A stretch of DNA of 64,000 nucleotides from an uncultured bacterium. GTDB taxonomy: Bacteria; Cyanobacteriota; Vampirovibrionia; Gastranaerophilales; Gastranaerophilaceae. This document shows, piece after piece, positions 23,179-32,438 of this stretch. The stretch is from contig CASDVM010000006.1 in NCBI GenBank assembly GCA_949284415.1, forward strand, positions 1-64,000. The letters run 5' to 3'. Within the stretch, counting starts at the first letter, position 1. Every line of letters begins with the position of its first letter. The notes under the pieces were generated by a model. That model saw nothing but the letters and a program-made list of their open reading frames with translations. It did no database searches and was not told where the DNA came from. The translations under genes and the position numbers were made by a program.

Positions 23179-24696
23179 TTAATTCGATTTATTATACTTA
23201 TTAAATCCTATAGGTTTGCGATTCGATTTATCTCCATTATTAGTAAAATCTTTTATTGCCTTTGTAAAATCATCAAATGTAATATTCAAATTATCAATAT
23301 CAGACTTTTCAAATGTACCGTTTTCCATTTTTGTATAAATTCCTGCTCTTTCAAAAGCATTTTCGTTTGCGGAATTTACAATATGCGCAATGTCAGCACC
23401 AGTAGCTTTTATATCAAGCAATTTTTTAGACAGTTCAGTTTTGTTAACATCATTAGATAGTTTTTTATTTCTTGTATGAATATCCAATATTTTATTAACA
23501 CCTTCGACCGTTTCGGGTGCTTTCACCTCAATATGTTTGCCAAACCGGCCTGAACGGGTGATTGCATCATCAAGTACATCAACTTTATTTGTTGCGGCTA
23601 TTACATAAATTTCATCGCCGTTTTTTTCAACATCGCTCATCAGTGTCAAAAGCTGATTAACGACTTTATCGCCATAAACATCTGCCCCGCCGCGTTTTTT
23701 GGCAACCGCATCAAATTCGTCAATAAATATTATACTCGGCTGATTTTCTCTGGCTTGTTCAAATAGGTTTCTCCAGTTTTCTTCTGACTGACCGACCCAT
23801 TTCGATTCCATTTCAAGACCGTTTAGCTTTACAAAATCTGCCTGTGTTTCATTTGCCAGAGCCTGTGCAATAAGAGTTTTTCCCGTTCCCGGAGGACCGT
23901 ACATAATAAATCCATGATTTACGGTAGTATTTTCATAAGCTTCAGGGTATTTTACAGGGTATAAAATACCTTTTTTTAATTCATTTATTACACTGTCCTG
24001 CCCGCCTACATCAGCAAATGTAAGTTTCTTTGCCTTTACACCAGCTGTATATCTTGATAAAGACTGTATAGATTTTATATTTCTTTTCTCAATAGAAGAG
24101 TTTACACTTTCGGTTAAATCAAACGACTTCGAAAAAATCGGTCTGCTAAACGTTAAATCATAATCGGGTTTTCCTTTTATTGGAATTTCTTTATTTTTTA
24201 CTTTTATAATATCACCGGGTACAACATAATTAGTTTCACCCGGTTTTATGGATAAAAACTCATCTTCATACCGGTGAAGCATATCAAATTTATTCGTATT
24301 AGTTACCTCAAGCCCATCCATAAAATTTCTAAAAAATGCAACAGTTCCATCGATATTGTCATCTTCAACAAATATAAAACGTTTTATTGCATTATCAAAA
24401 GCTTTTACAGATTCTTTTAAAGCCTTTTGCGCAGACTTTAAATCCTTTCCTGTTATGATAAGATCACCGTGTTTTGCAATCTGAAAAACAGATGCAAGCC
24501 GATCTTCAAGCGGGAATTTCTTAGCCAGAGTCAAAGCTGTTGACTGAACTCCCGTAAAACTTAAAACATTTGCCGCTTTAGGTCTTAAATCTGCCGGCTT
24601 AGTCTGAACATTTGCTGCTGCAGCAGGCTGTTTTGAAGACTTGATTTGATTAGTGTAGTTTGTACGATAATAATTTTGAATAGATGAAATTCTCAC
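23179..24696 (-). CDS. AAA+ ATPase (Cdc48/FtsH-type single AAA domain)
   Basis: A 505-aa ATPase. Residues about 225-400 form one AAA domain: FADVGGQDSVINELK, Walker A GPPGTGKT, Walker B IIFIDEFDA, sensor AATN and the arginine finger region TRSGRFGKH; a lid domain follows. There is no membrane helix and no zinc-protease HExxH, so it is not FtsH itself. The N-terminal 200 residues are not recognised. They start with a Gln/Asn-rich tail and a LSFTG motif shared in style with other proteins in this window. A remodelling or unfoldase role is inferred. The start is GTG behind AAGGGGGTG. Confidence 0.82.
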   Translation of the reverse strand: MRISSIQNYYRTNYTNQIKSSKQPAAAANVQTKPADLRPKAANVLSFTGVQSTALTLAKKFPLEDRLASVFQIAKHGDLIITGKDLKSAQKALKESVKAFDNAIKRFIFVEDDNIDGTVAFFRNFMDGLEVTNTNKFDMLHRYEDEFLSIKPGETNYVVPGDIIKVKNKEIPIKGKPDYDLTFSRPIFSKSFDLTESVNSSIEKRNIKSIQSLSRYTAGVKAKKLTFADVGGQDSVINELKKGILYPVKYPEAYENTTVNHGFIMYGPPGTGKTLIAQALANETQADFVKLNGLEMESKWVGQSEENWRNLFEQARENQPSIIFIDEFDAVAKKRGGADVYGDKVVNQLLTLMSDVEKNGDEIYVIAATNKVDVLDDAITRSGRFGKHIEVKAPETVEGVNKILDIHTRNKKLSNDVNKTELSKKLLDIKATGADIAHIVNSANENAFERAGIYTKMENGTFEKSDIDNLNITFDDFTKAIKDFTNNGDKSNRKPIGFNKYNKSN

Positions 24697-24958
24697 TGAT
24701 ACACCCCCTTGTTTTATCGAGGATACACTATTTTTGTTATATCGTCAATTATCCGTTACTTAGCAAAAAATCAACCTTTCAGGCAATTTACTACGAATGT
24801 AGTAAATTTTTATATCTTTTTCGTTGTTTTGTTTTTATAATTTTATTGATATTTGTATTAACACCATATTTTTAAAAAATAATCTGTACTACATGTGTAA
24901 TATTTACACTTTTTAAAAATTGTTACATATCTTTACGCTTTTATGTTTTAATACTTTT

Positions 24959-25819
24959 ATGCAAATTCTACTAAATTCTATTGCTGTTATACTGCGGGTA
25001 ATGAGTAATTCTCTCAGTAATGTTCTGCAGAAAAAACTTGCAGGCGAGAATGAAAACCCGATAAATGTTAACTTTATAAACTACCTGATTTTAAGTATTA
25101 TATCTATTCCGCTTTTATTCTTTATTGATTATTCAAAAATAAATCAGGAATTCTGCATTTTTGCGTTAGCCGGCGGAATAACGGGCGCTGTTTGCAATTG
25201 TTTTATGGTACTTGCGCTGGAAAAAGGGGAATTATCAGTTCTCGGTCCTATTAATTCTTACAAAGCTATAGTCGGCTTGATTTTTGGAATTATAATTTTG
25301 CATGAATATCCTAATTTTTACGGAATTTCAGGGATAATGCTAATAATCGCGGGATCTTATTTTGTTTTTGATACAGCCAGCCCCAAAGTATTTTTAAGAA
25401 AAGATATTCAATACAGGATTTATGCACTGATTTTTTCTGCACTGGAGGCTGTGTTTATTAAAAAAGTCATTATACTTTCTTCAGTTGTAACATCTTTTAT
25501 TGCATCAAGTATTCTTGGCGCGCTTTTTTCATTTATTATTGTACGAATTTTCAGCAGGCAAAAATTGCACTTACCTGAAAGAATACACGGGATTATGTAT
25601 ATTTTAACTTCCGTTTGCTTCGGGGTGATGACTTTTGCAACTGCTTATGTCTTTAAATATATGAATGTCGGATATGCCCTGTCGCTTTTTCAACTTTCAA
25701 TTATTATTAATGTAATTCTCGGATATAAACTATTTAATGAAAAAAATGTGTTAAAAAAACTTTTAGGTTCCTTAATAATTCTTATAGGTTCGGCAACAAT
25801 TTTAATTTTCGGACATTAA
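24959..25819 (+). CDS. EamA/DMT-family membrane transporter
   Basis: A 286-aa protein with about ten hydrophobic helices in two related halves, the drug/metabolite transporter plan. The end of the first half (ALAGGITGAVCNCFMVLALEKGELSVLGP...YKAIVGLIFGIIILHEYP) is typical of EamA repeats. The substrate is unknown. The start used is the ATG at 24959, which lies exactly 6 nt after an extended -10 (TGT-TTTAAT), not the upstream TTG at 24920. Confidence 0.8.
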   Translation: MQILLNSIAVILRVMSNSLSNVLQKKLAGENENPINVNFINYLILSIISIPLLFFIDYSKINQEFCIFALAGGITGAVCNCFMVLALEKGELSVLGPINSYKAIVGLIFGIIILHEYPNFYGISGIMLIIAGSYFVFDTASPKVFLRKDIQYRIYALIFSALEAVFIKKVIILSSVVTSFIASSILGALFSFIIVRIFSRQKLHLPERIHGIMYILTSVCFGVMTFATAYVFKYMNVGYALSLFQLSIIINVILGYKLFNEKNVLKKLLGSLIILIGSATILIFGH

Positions 25820-25849
25820 TATGATAGAATTTACTTGAAAGGGTATTAA

Positions 25850-26482
25850 ATGCTTTCACCGGTTACAGGCAGAAAAATTGAATATGACATAAAACCGTAC
25901 AAAAGCTACAGAAGACACGTTGCAGAAGAGCCTGATACTGCAACCAAAGTGGCTGTTGCCGGCGGTTCTGTTGCGGGCACATTATTACCTATGTTTTTGC
26001 TTGCAAAACAACAAAAATGCAAGATATACAATATTAAATATCACGTAAAGGAAATGGTTATTGTGAGTGCAGGCAGTATTGCAGGCGGACTTGCATCAGG
26101 ACTTCTTGCCGACAAGAAAAAAGAACACACAAAACAAAAGGTTAACGAAAGCGTATTTCAGTTTATGAACGCTTCTGTTCCGCCATTAATCACCTGCGGG
26201 TTATACAAAGTCAGTAAAAATATTAAATACAGAATTGCAGCTACCATAATAGGACTTTTCGGCGGAATGCAGCTTGCGGCAAAACTTTCAAACAAAATAA
26301 ACGACCCGTTAGATAAAGTTCCTGACAGAAAACTTACATTTAAAGATTCTATTGCTAATATTGATGATGCTCTCGGTGTTCTGATTCTCGCGAAAGTCCC
26401 GATTGCAGAAAAACTCCACATTGATAAAACCCTACCGGCTATTTACAGCTGGTGCGGCTACAGAGCAGGCATAAGCAACTAG
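25850..26482 (+). CDS. Hypothetical glycine-rich membrane protein
   Basis: A 210-aa protein, not recognised. Three or four Gly/Ala-rich hydrophobic segments are seen (about 33-50 VAVAGGSVAGTLLPMFLLA, 68-87 VIVSAGSIAGGLASGLLA, and 125-150). The packing looks like glycine-zipper helices. A basic cytoplasmic-type N-terminus precedes the first. GAAAGGG lies before the ATG. It probably forms a unit with the EamA gene 30 nt upstream. Confidence 0.65.
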   Translation: MLSPVTGRKIEYDIKPYKSYRRHVAEEPDTATKVAVAGGSVAGTLLPMFLLAKQQKCKIYNIKYHVKEMVIVSAGSIAGGLASGLLADKKKEHTKQKVNESVFQFMNASVPPLITCGLYKVSKNIKYRIAATIIGLFGGMQLAAKLSNKINDPLDKVPDRKLTFKDSIANIDDALGVLILAKVPIAEKLHIDKTLPAIYSWCGYRAGISN

Positions 26483-26485
26483 GCG

Positions 26486-26779
26486 TCAATTTACAGGAGC
26501 TTCATCATCGCTTTCAATTTTAATTTGTCCGTCTTCTTCAACAAACTTTTTCTTTTTAAAGAGTTTGTTTATTAAAGGTTCTCTCGGAGCATTTTTCTTT
26601 TCAAAGCGTGCTTTTTCCGTTTCGACGTCATTGTAATCGTTTAATACTTCCATCCTGAATCTCTGCTGATTTATCATTTGCATATCATGAACCTGAATTA
26701 TTGATGCATCTGTGGGCAAAACAGCGTAAGCAGGCTGTATTAAACACATTAAACAAACAAAAGCCAATACCTTATTCAC
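26486..26779 (-). CDS. Small secreted hypothetical protein
   Basis: A 97-aa protein with a signal peptide (MNKVLAFVCLMCLIQPAYA) and a mature part of about 78 residues that is charged (Lys/Glu/Asp) and ends in an acidic tail. No family recognised. The start is GTG behind GGAGGG. It follows the SIMPL-domain gene by 16 nt on the same strand, so the two are likely co-transcribed and both exported. Confidence 0.65.
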   Translation of the reverse strand: MNKVLAFVCLMCLIQPAYAVLPTDASIIQVHDMQMINQQRFRMEVLNDYNDVETEKARFEKKNAPREPLINKLFKKKKFVEEDGQIKIESDDEAPVN

Positions 26780-26795
26780 AAATATTTCCCTCCGT

Positions 26796-27515
26796 TTATT
26801 TTATTCTGAATACAACATTTGCAACTGCTGTTACTTTTTTGTCAATTGTTGAAGTGTCATTTATACCCATATCGGAAACATTTGTAGAATCTACGGGAGT
26901 AATCTGGAAAACCCCCATATTTACTGATTGTATTTTGCCCGGTTTATTATGTGTAGCCTTCAACATTGCAGTTGCTCTGTCTTTTGCATCAGTTGTAGCT
27001 TCTTCAAGAAGCTTTACTTTTAACTCAGAAAGTCCCGAATAAAAATACTGTGCGCTCATAACATTTATATCAATTCCTTTATCAAGAAGGTTTTGAATAT
27101 CTGTTGATATATCTTTAATTTTTTGTACATCGTCAGATTTAATCACAACCTGCCGGGAAAGGTTATAATAAGCAATTTCATTTGTCATATTGCCGTTCGG
27201 GGTGTATTTATAAGTATTATACCCGTTTGATGCTTTAACATCAATATCTTTGATACCTTTATCTTCCAGATATTTCATAACAATTGGAAGCTGCGCTTTT
27301 ACCGTATTAAAGGCAAGCTGCTTATTCGGCTTTCTGGCATTAATCTCAAATTCCAGCCTTGCGGAATCCGATTTGACAACCTGATAGGCAGAACCAGTTA
27401 CGGTAATTTTATCTTTAGACATATTGCCGGTTCCTGTTTTTACGGCAATAACAAACCCGAGCGCAAGAATTACGGCAAGCCATATTAACTGTAATTTCTC
27501 AAATTTTTCAAACAT
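26796..27515 (-). CDS. SIMPL/DUF541-domain exported protein
   Basis: A 239-aa protein with an N-terminal membrane anchor or signal (LIWLAVILALGFVIAV) and a DUF541/SIMPL domain: ITVTGSAYQVVKSDSARLEF, the central KIKDISTDIQNLLDKGI helix and the late EATTDAKDRATAMLKA helix. Family members are periplasmic and linked to stress or signalling; the molecular function is unsettled. The start is the ATG 7 nt after AGGAG. Confidence 0.8.
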   Translation of the reverse strand: MFEKFEKLQLIWLAVILALGFVIAVKTGTGNMSKDKITVTGSAYQVVKSDSARLEFEINARKPNKQLAFNTVKAQLPIVMKYLEDKGIKDIDVKASNGYNTYKYTPNGNMTNEIAYYNLSRQVVIKSDDVQKIKDISTDIQNLLDKGIDINVMSAQYFYSGLSELKVKLLEEATTDAKDRATAMLKATHNKPGKIQSVNMGVFQITPVDSTNVSDMGINDTSTIDKKVTAVANVVFRIK

Positions 27516-27638
27516 ATACACACTCCTATTTTTCCTGAAATATAATTATATATAATATTATAACCTGTATTTTATAAAAATCAATTGCTAAAGACGGAAT
27601 AATATGCTAAAATTTACATATAAAAAAGCGGGGTGTAT

Positions 27639-28991
27639 ATGAACAAATATTTAAAAAAAGTTTTAAACGAAGTTAAGGGGAAAAACTCAACAGAAAAAGA
27701 ATATCTGCAGGCAGTTGAAGAAGTTTTACTCTCTATTGAGCCTGTAGTTGAAAAGCATCCCGAATATGAAAAAATTGCACTTCTTGAAAGAATGGTTGAG
27801 CCTGAAAGAATTATAACCTTTAGAGTTCCTTATGTAAACGATAAAGGGCAGGTTATTGTACACCGCGGCTACAGAGTGCAGTTCAGCAGCCTTATAGGAC
27901 CTTACAAAGGCGGCTTGAGATTTCATCCTTCAGTAAATCAGAGTATTATGAAATTTCTCGCTTTTGAACAAATATTCAAAAATGCTCTGACAGGTCTGCC
28001 TATCGGCGGCGGCAAAGGCGGAAGCGACTTTGATCCGAAAGGAAAATCAGATGGAGAAGTTATGAGATTTTGCCAGAGCTTTATGACTGAGCTTCAAAGA
28101 CACATAGGGCAGGACATTGATGTGCCGGCAGGAGATATCGGCGTTGGAGAAAGAGAAATAGGTTATCTTTTTGGTCAGTACAAAAGAATAAAAGATGTAT
28201 ATGAAGGCGGAGTTCTTACAGGAAAGGGACTTTCATACGGCGGTTCGCTTGTCAGAAAAGAAGCAACAGGATTCGGACTGATTTATTTTATGCGTGAAAT
28301 GCTTGATAATGACGGAGGAAAATGTTTAAAAGGGAAAACGGTTACTATTTCAGGCGCCGGAAATGTTGCAATATACGCATGTGAAAAGGCTCTGGAATAC
28401 GGAGCAAAAGTCGTTGCCATGAGCGATTCAAAAGGCTGTATTTACGATAAAAAGGGAATAGATTTAGAATTAATCAAAGAAATAAAAGAGCAGCATAGAG
28501 GACGAATAAGCGAATACCTGAATGTTCATAAAAAAGCAGAATTTATTGAAAGAAAGAATGAAGATTCTCCAATCTGGGAAATAAAAACAGATATAGCGCT
28601 TCCTTGTGCTACACAAAACGAGCTGACGCTTAACGCCGCAAAAAAACTTGTATCAAACGGTGTTATTGCGGTTGGAGAAGGTGCAAATATGCCTTGCACT
28701 AAAGAAGCTACGGAATATTTCCTTGAAAATAACATACTTGTAGCACCGGCAAAAGCTTCAAATGCAGGCGGGGTAGCAACATCAGCAATAGAAATGAGCC
28801 AGAACAGCATGAGATATTATATGCCGTTTGAAGAAGTTGACAACAAGCTTAACAACATTATGGTAAATATTTTCAACTCCTGCAAATCAGCGTCAGAAAA
28901 ATACGGACTCAAAAACAATTACGTTGCAGGTGCTAATATCGCCTCATTTACCAAACTCGCAAACGCAATGATAGCACAGGGAATTGTTTAA
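27639..28991 (+). CDS. gdhA: NADP-type glutamate dehydrogenase
   Basis: Hexameric glutamate dehydrogenase that interconverts 2-oxoglutarate plus ammonia and glutamate. The 450-aa chain matches the ~450-aa bacterial class: GYRVQFSSLIGPYKGGLRFH, the catalytic-lysine region PIGGGKGGSDFDPKG, the DVPAGDIGVG segment, the Rossmann TVTISGAGNVAIYA, and the C-terminal ASNAGGVATSAIEMSQNS. Coenzyme class is inferred from overall similarity. It is monocistronic; its stop codon overlaps the end of the convergent gene. Confidence 0.95.
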   Translation: MNKYLKKVLNEVKGKNSTEKEYLQAVEEVLLSIEPVVEKHPEYEKIALLERMVEPERIITFRVPYVNDKGQVIVHRGYRVQFSSLIGPYKGGLRFHPSVNQSIMKFLAFEQIFKNALTGLPIGGGKGGSDFDPKGKSDGEVMRFCQSFMTELQRHIGQDIDVPAGDIGVGEREIGYLFGQYKRIKDVYEGGVLTGKGLSYGGSLVRKEATGFGLIYFMREMLDNDGGKCLKGKTVTISGAGNVAIYACEKALEYGAKVVAMSDSKGCIYDKKGIDLELIKEIKEQHRGRISEYLNVHKKAEFIERKNEDSPIWEIKTDIALPCATQNELTLNAAKKLVSNGVIAVGEGANMPCTKEATEYFLENNILVAPAKASNAGGVATSAIEMSQNSMRYYMPFEEVDNKLNNIMVNIFNSCKSASEKYGLKNNYVAGANIASFTKLANAMIAQGIV

Positions 28992-29434
28992 GGCTCAAAC
29001 AATTTTTTTACGGTTTCATCAGTACATGCCAGAGGTGCGCGTTTTTCATACCTGTATTTGTTATATTTGCAATACTCGGTAATAACAAGCTTTAAACTCT
29101 CTGCTTCTCTGTTATTCATATCAATTGCAAATTTTGACATCAAAACCGGCATCTGCTCTTTATAAGATTTTTCGGAAGCATTTGTTATGGGAAAAACACT
29201 CGTTAACATTCTTTGCCTGTCAGATTCATAAAGAATACATTTCCCTCTGAGGTATCCGGAAAACTGGTTATCAACACGAAAATTTTTAGATGCACGCTCG
29301 CAAAGATCATGGTAATATTTATGACTTTTTACCATATCTTCCATTGCTGTTTTGTTAATGTTTTTATCTTCTTGTGCGGAAACTACTCCGCAAATCATTG
29401 TAAAAACGGTTAATAATAAAATTATTTTTCTCAT
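28988..29434 (-). CDS. Secreted hypothetical protein
   Basis: A 148-aa protein with a clear signal peptide (MRKIILLLTVFTMICGVVSA). The mature part is helical and carries four Cys (LCERAS, GKCIL, EYCKYN, PLACTD) that could form two disulfides in the periplasm. No family recognised; the spacing of Cys is faintly like small lysozyme-inhibitor proteins but this is not supported further. It overlaps the end of gdhA by 4 nt. It is 22 nt downstream of the histidine kinase gene on the same strand. Confidence 0.6.
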   Translation of the reverse strand: MRKIILLLTVFTMICGVVSAQEDKNINKTAMEDMVKSHKYYHDLCERASKNFRVDNQFSGYLRGKCILYESDRQRMLTSVFPITNASEKSYKEQMPVLMSKFAIDMNNREAESLKLVITEYCKYNKYRYEKRAPLACTDETVKKLFEP

Positions 29435-29455
29435 AACATTTATATCATACATTAT

Positions 29456-30760
29456 TTAACACGTAATGGCTGAAACTTTACATTCATTAATACAGGGAAG
29501 AACAATATTATAATTGTTGTAATTTGATTTTTTACTCTCAACATTTATCCTGCCGTTGTGGGCATTAATTATCTGTTTTGCAAGATAAAGATTTAAACTG
29601 CTTCCAACTTTGTCCATTTTTTCGGAAGCTGTTGTATACATTTTAAACATATTCTGAATTGTTTCATGAGAAACATAAGGACTTTCAAAGCCCAAAGAAA
29701 TAAACACGGAATTTGAATTTTTAATTTTTTCTATTTCGCAGATTATTTCGGTATCTGTGTAAGAGTTTGAAACACAAAAATCAATAAGATTTTCAAATGC
29801 TTTTTTCATCTGAATTTTATCAGCATAAAGAGACACAAATTTATCTTTTGCTTTTACTCTGACTTTAATATTTTTATTATGCATAGCTCTTACCGATTTT
29901 GAGAATGCTTCGTTCAGTAATTTTAGCATATGAATTTTTTCATAATTGAGGATTATATCATTATTTTCATATTTATAAGTTGTTAATATTGTTGAAAGCA
30001 TATCATACATGCAATAACACGAATCTAGCGTTAAATTCAGCATCTCTTTCTGCTCTTTATTTACATTGCCTAAATTTCCTTTTACAAGCAATTCAAGTGC
30101 GCGTATCTGCGCAAGTGTCGGAATTTTTAAATCATGACTCAGTGTTGAAATATATGTTTCCCTCTGCCGCTTTGCATCTCTCTCAATATCAATATTTCTT
30201 CCGAATACAACAAAACCTTCTACATTATCTTTATGGTTAAGAATAGGAACTTTTCTAATCCTAAACCAGTTTTGCCGTCCGTTTGTAAGCTTTACATGCC
30301 TGTCTGTAATCAATGTTTTTTTAGTCTTTAAAATAAGTGCGTTTTCTTCTTTCATCTGCTCCATAGTATCCCTTTCAAATATATCTTCGGACAACTCGCT
30401 GAGCTGTCCGCCCTCCCTGATATCAAAAAATTTCAAAGCTTCAACATTACCGGTCAAAAACTTATTGTCAGCATCAATTACATAGGCCATAATCGGCATA
30501 TTATTTAATATCGCCGTAAGATGATTTGTGCTTGATTCTACCTGTTTTTTCAATTCTTTTTCCATACGCTCTTTTTCTGCAAAAAATTCATTTTTGAAAA
30601 CGCAGATTATCGTGTAAGTATTTATCAGAGCAAATACAACGGCAAAACTTATTACATGAAGCGCGTATTTAAAATCCGCAAAACAGCATAAAACTATAAT
30701 CACAAAAGTGGCTGAAAATACAAAAAAAGAAAAATTTTTTAAAACAGACTTTTTAAACAT
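29456..30760 (-). CDS. PAS-domain sensor histidine kinase with degenerate ATP site
   Basis: A 434-aa membrane sensor. Two N-terminal helices (about 8-28 and 32-52), a short coiled linker, a PAS domain (about 78-195, NMPIMAYVIDADNKF) and a DHp helix with H-box STLSHDLKIPT. The C-terminal HATPase region keeps ENLIDF and GSSLNLYLAKQIINAHNGRI (equivalent to GTGLGL...AHGG), but the G1 box DxGxG is replaced by GFESP. Nucleotide binding may thus be altered. No response regulator is adjacent. A good ribosome-binding site (GAGGAAAG) precedes the ATG. Confidence 0.85.
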   Translation of the reverse strand: MFKKSVLKNFSFFVFSATFVIIVLCCFADFKYALHVISFAVVFALINTYTIICVFKNEFFAEKERMEKELKKQVESSTNHLTAILNNMPIMAYVIDADNKFLTGNVEALKFFDIREGGQLSELSEDIFERDTMEQMKEENALILKTKKTLITDRHVKLTNGRQNWFRIRKVPILNHKDNVEGFVVFGRNIDIERDAKRQRETYISTLSHDLKIPTLAQIRALELLVKGNLGNVNKEQKEMLNLTLDSCYCMYDMLSTILTTYKYENNDIILNYEKIHMLKLLNEAFSKSVRAMHNKNIKVRVKAKDKFVSLYADKIQMKKAFENLIDFCVSNSYTDTEIICEIEKIKNSNSVFISLGFESPYVSHETIQNMFKMYTTASEKMDKVGSSLNLYLAKQIINAHNGRINVESKKSNYNNYNIVLPCINECKVSAITC

Positions 30761-30860
30761 ACTTTCCTCTATTTCTAATTACACTTAAATACTACGGGAA
30801 TACAATTTAAAATACATTCCCCAATTGATTAATATACAAAACGGGTAACCCGGGTAATCA

Positions 30861-31745
30861 TTATCTGTCGCAGCTGCATTTTTTACCGACAGGACTGCCG
30901 AAAATAAGCCTTAAACCTCCGAACGGCTTTTTCATTGTGCAATTTAAGCCTTCGGTCATTTCATCAATATTACACAAAACCCTGTTCACCTCATTTATCG
31001 TACATCCGATTTGCGGAAGCGTATTATTCAGCTCATTTGTCATAAGTTTTACGTTACGGCTTACGATCTGAAAATTTTTAGCTGTACTATCAAGTCTCTT
31101 TTCATTAAAAGCTTCGTTCAGATTTGATGTTGTAACATCCGCATTTGAAGAAATTTTCACAAAATTTCCCGTACTTTCGCTTAAATCTGACGAAACCTTG
31201 ACGATATTAGGTTTAACATCTGATGCCATAGAATTCAATGTTGAAAACAAATCTCCGAGTGTTTGAATTGTTATATTCAAATTCTTTATAGTTTCGGCAG
31301 CATCTGCCTTCATTGCCTCTAAAGACTCCGGATCCTGATTCGCCAGATATGATTCAAGTTCAACGGAAGTTTTTCCCGATATTCTGTCTCCATCCTTCAA
31401 ATAAAATATTGAAGGATCTTTCGGATAAATTAAATCAATATAATCAAATTTTCTGTTCCACCTGTTACGCTCCTTTTTCAGATTTGCGGAAATATTTACA
31501 GGAAGATGAAGATCCTGAGGATGAAGCTTCATTGTTACAATAGTTGATGTATAAGTTTTATTCGGGCGCACTTTTACAACACTGCCGATTTTAAATCCGT
31601 TATAATAAACAGGCGCCCTGTCATGAAAAGGACGCAGATTTTTAAATTCTGCCGTTACATAAGTGTTTGTTTTGTAATTGTAATATGCTCCCGCAATAAT
31701 CAAAAGTAGTGCTGTAACAGTTAACGATTTATAAAGATTGTTCAT
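30861..31745 (-). CDS. MCE/MlaD-family lipid-transport protein
   Basis: A 294-aa protein with one N-terminal membrane helix (about 6-25) and an MCE domain (about 30-110: VTAEFKNLRPFHDRAPVYYN, GFKIGSVVKV). A long helical region follows, with NLNITIQTLGDLFSTLNSM- and NVKLMTNELNNTLPQI-type heptads, as in MlaD/PqiB-like proteins. These bind lipids in the periplasm as part of an ABC system between inner and outer membranes. No MlaE/MlaF partners are adjacent. The C-terminus has two Cys (KKCSCDR). Confidence 0.85.
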   Translation of the reverse strand: MNNLYKSLTVTALLLIIAGAYYNYKTNTYVTAEFKNLRPFHDRAPVYYNGFKIGSVVKVRPNKTYTSTIVTMKLHPQDLHLPVNISANLKKERNRWNRKFDYIDLIYPKDPSIFYLKDGDRISGKTSVELESYLANQDPESLEAMKADAAETIKNLNITIQTLGDLFSTLNSMASDVKPNIVKVSSDLSESTGNFVKISSNADVTTSNLNEAFNEKRLDSTAKNFQIVSRNVKLMTNELNNTLPQIGCTINEVNRVLCNIDEMTEGLNCTMKKPFGGLRLIFGSPVGKKCSCDR

Positions 31746-31816
31746 ATCGGAAATTCTATTTTATTTAAAATAAAAACACATTCCCGAACAGATTAATTTT
31801 ATAGTACAATAAGTTT

Positions 31817-32284
31817 ATGCAAGAAAGTAAATATTCAAAAAGAGCAGGAGAATTGTTCCGAAGCGGGTACAACTGCGCCCAGTCAGTTTTTTGCGCATTT
31901 GCAGATGAACTCGGGCTTGACTTTGACACTGCTCTAAAACTCTCATCCTCATTCGGAGGCGGTATGGGAAGACTCAGAGAAGTCTGCGGAGCCGTAAGCT
32001 CTATGTTTATGATAGCCGGATTAAAATACGGCTACACAACGCCTGCAAATGACCGGATAAAAGCCGCACACTATGCAAGAATTCAATATCTCGCTAATGA
32101 ATTTATCAAAAAAAATAAAACAATAATCTGCCGCGAACTTCTCGGACTGGATTTAAAATACGATTCTCCTATACCCTCAAAAAGAACCGAAGAATATTAC
32201 AAATCCCGTCCATGTGAAAAACTGGTAATGGAAGCAGCAGAGATAATAAGTAATTATATAAATTCAGAAACAAAACAGTCATAA
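31817..32284 (+). CDS. C_GCAxxG_C_C family redox-type protein
   Basis: A 155-aa cytoplasmic protein with the family cysteine pattern: SGYNCAQSVFCAF, FGGGMGRLREVCGAVS and later ICRELLG and PCEKLV. The family is widespread in anaerobes and suspected of redox or metal function; its role is not established. The ATG lies exactly 6 nt after TACAAT with no Shine-Dalgarno sequence, and the promoter is divergent from the MCE gene. Confidence 0.87.
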   Translation: MQESKYSKRAGELFRSGYNCAQSVFCAFADELGLDFDTALKLSSSFGGGMGRLREVCGAVSSMFMIAGLKYGYTTPANDRIKAAHYARIQYLANEFIKKNKTIICRELLGLDLKYDSPIPSKRTEEYYKSRPCEKLVMEAAEIISNYINSETKQS

Positions 32285-32438
32285 TTTTTTTGTAACAAAA
32301 CTACAAAGATTACAAAATTACCTTACAGTATATAACTTTTATAATATAATGATTTTGTTACATTAGCTGATTTGATAATTGTGTATAATTACTCTGATGC
32401 TAGAATAAGAGAAATAATTAATAAGGGAGGCATTTATT

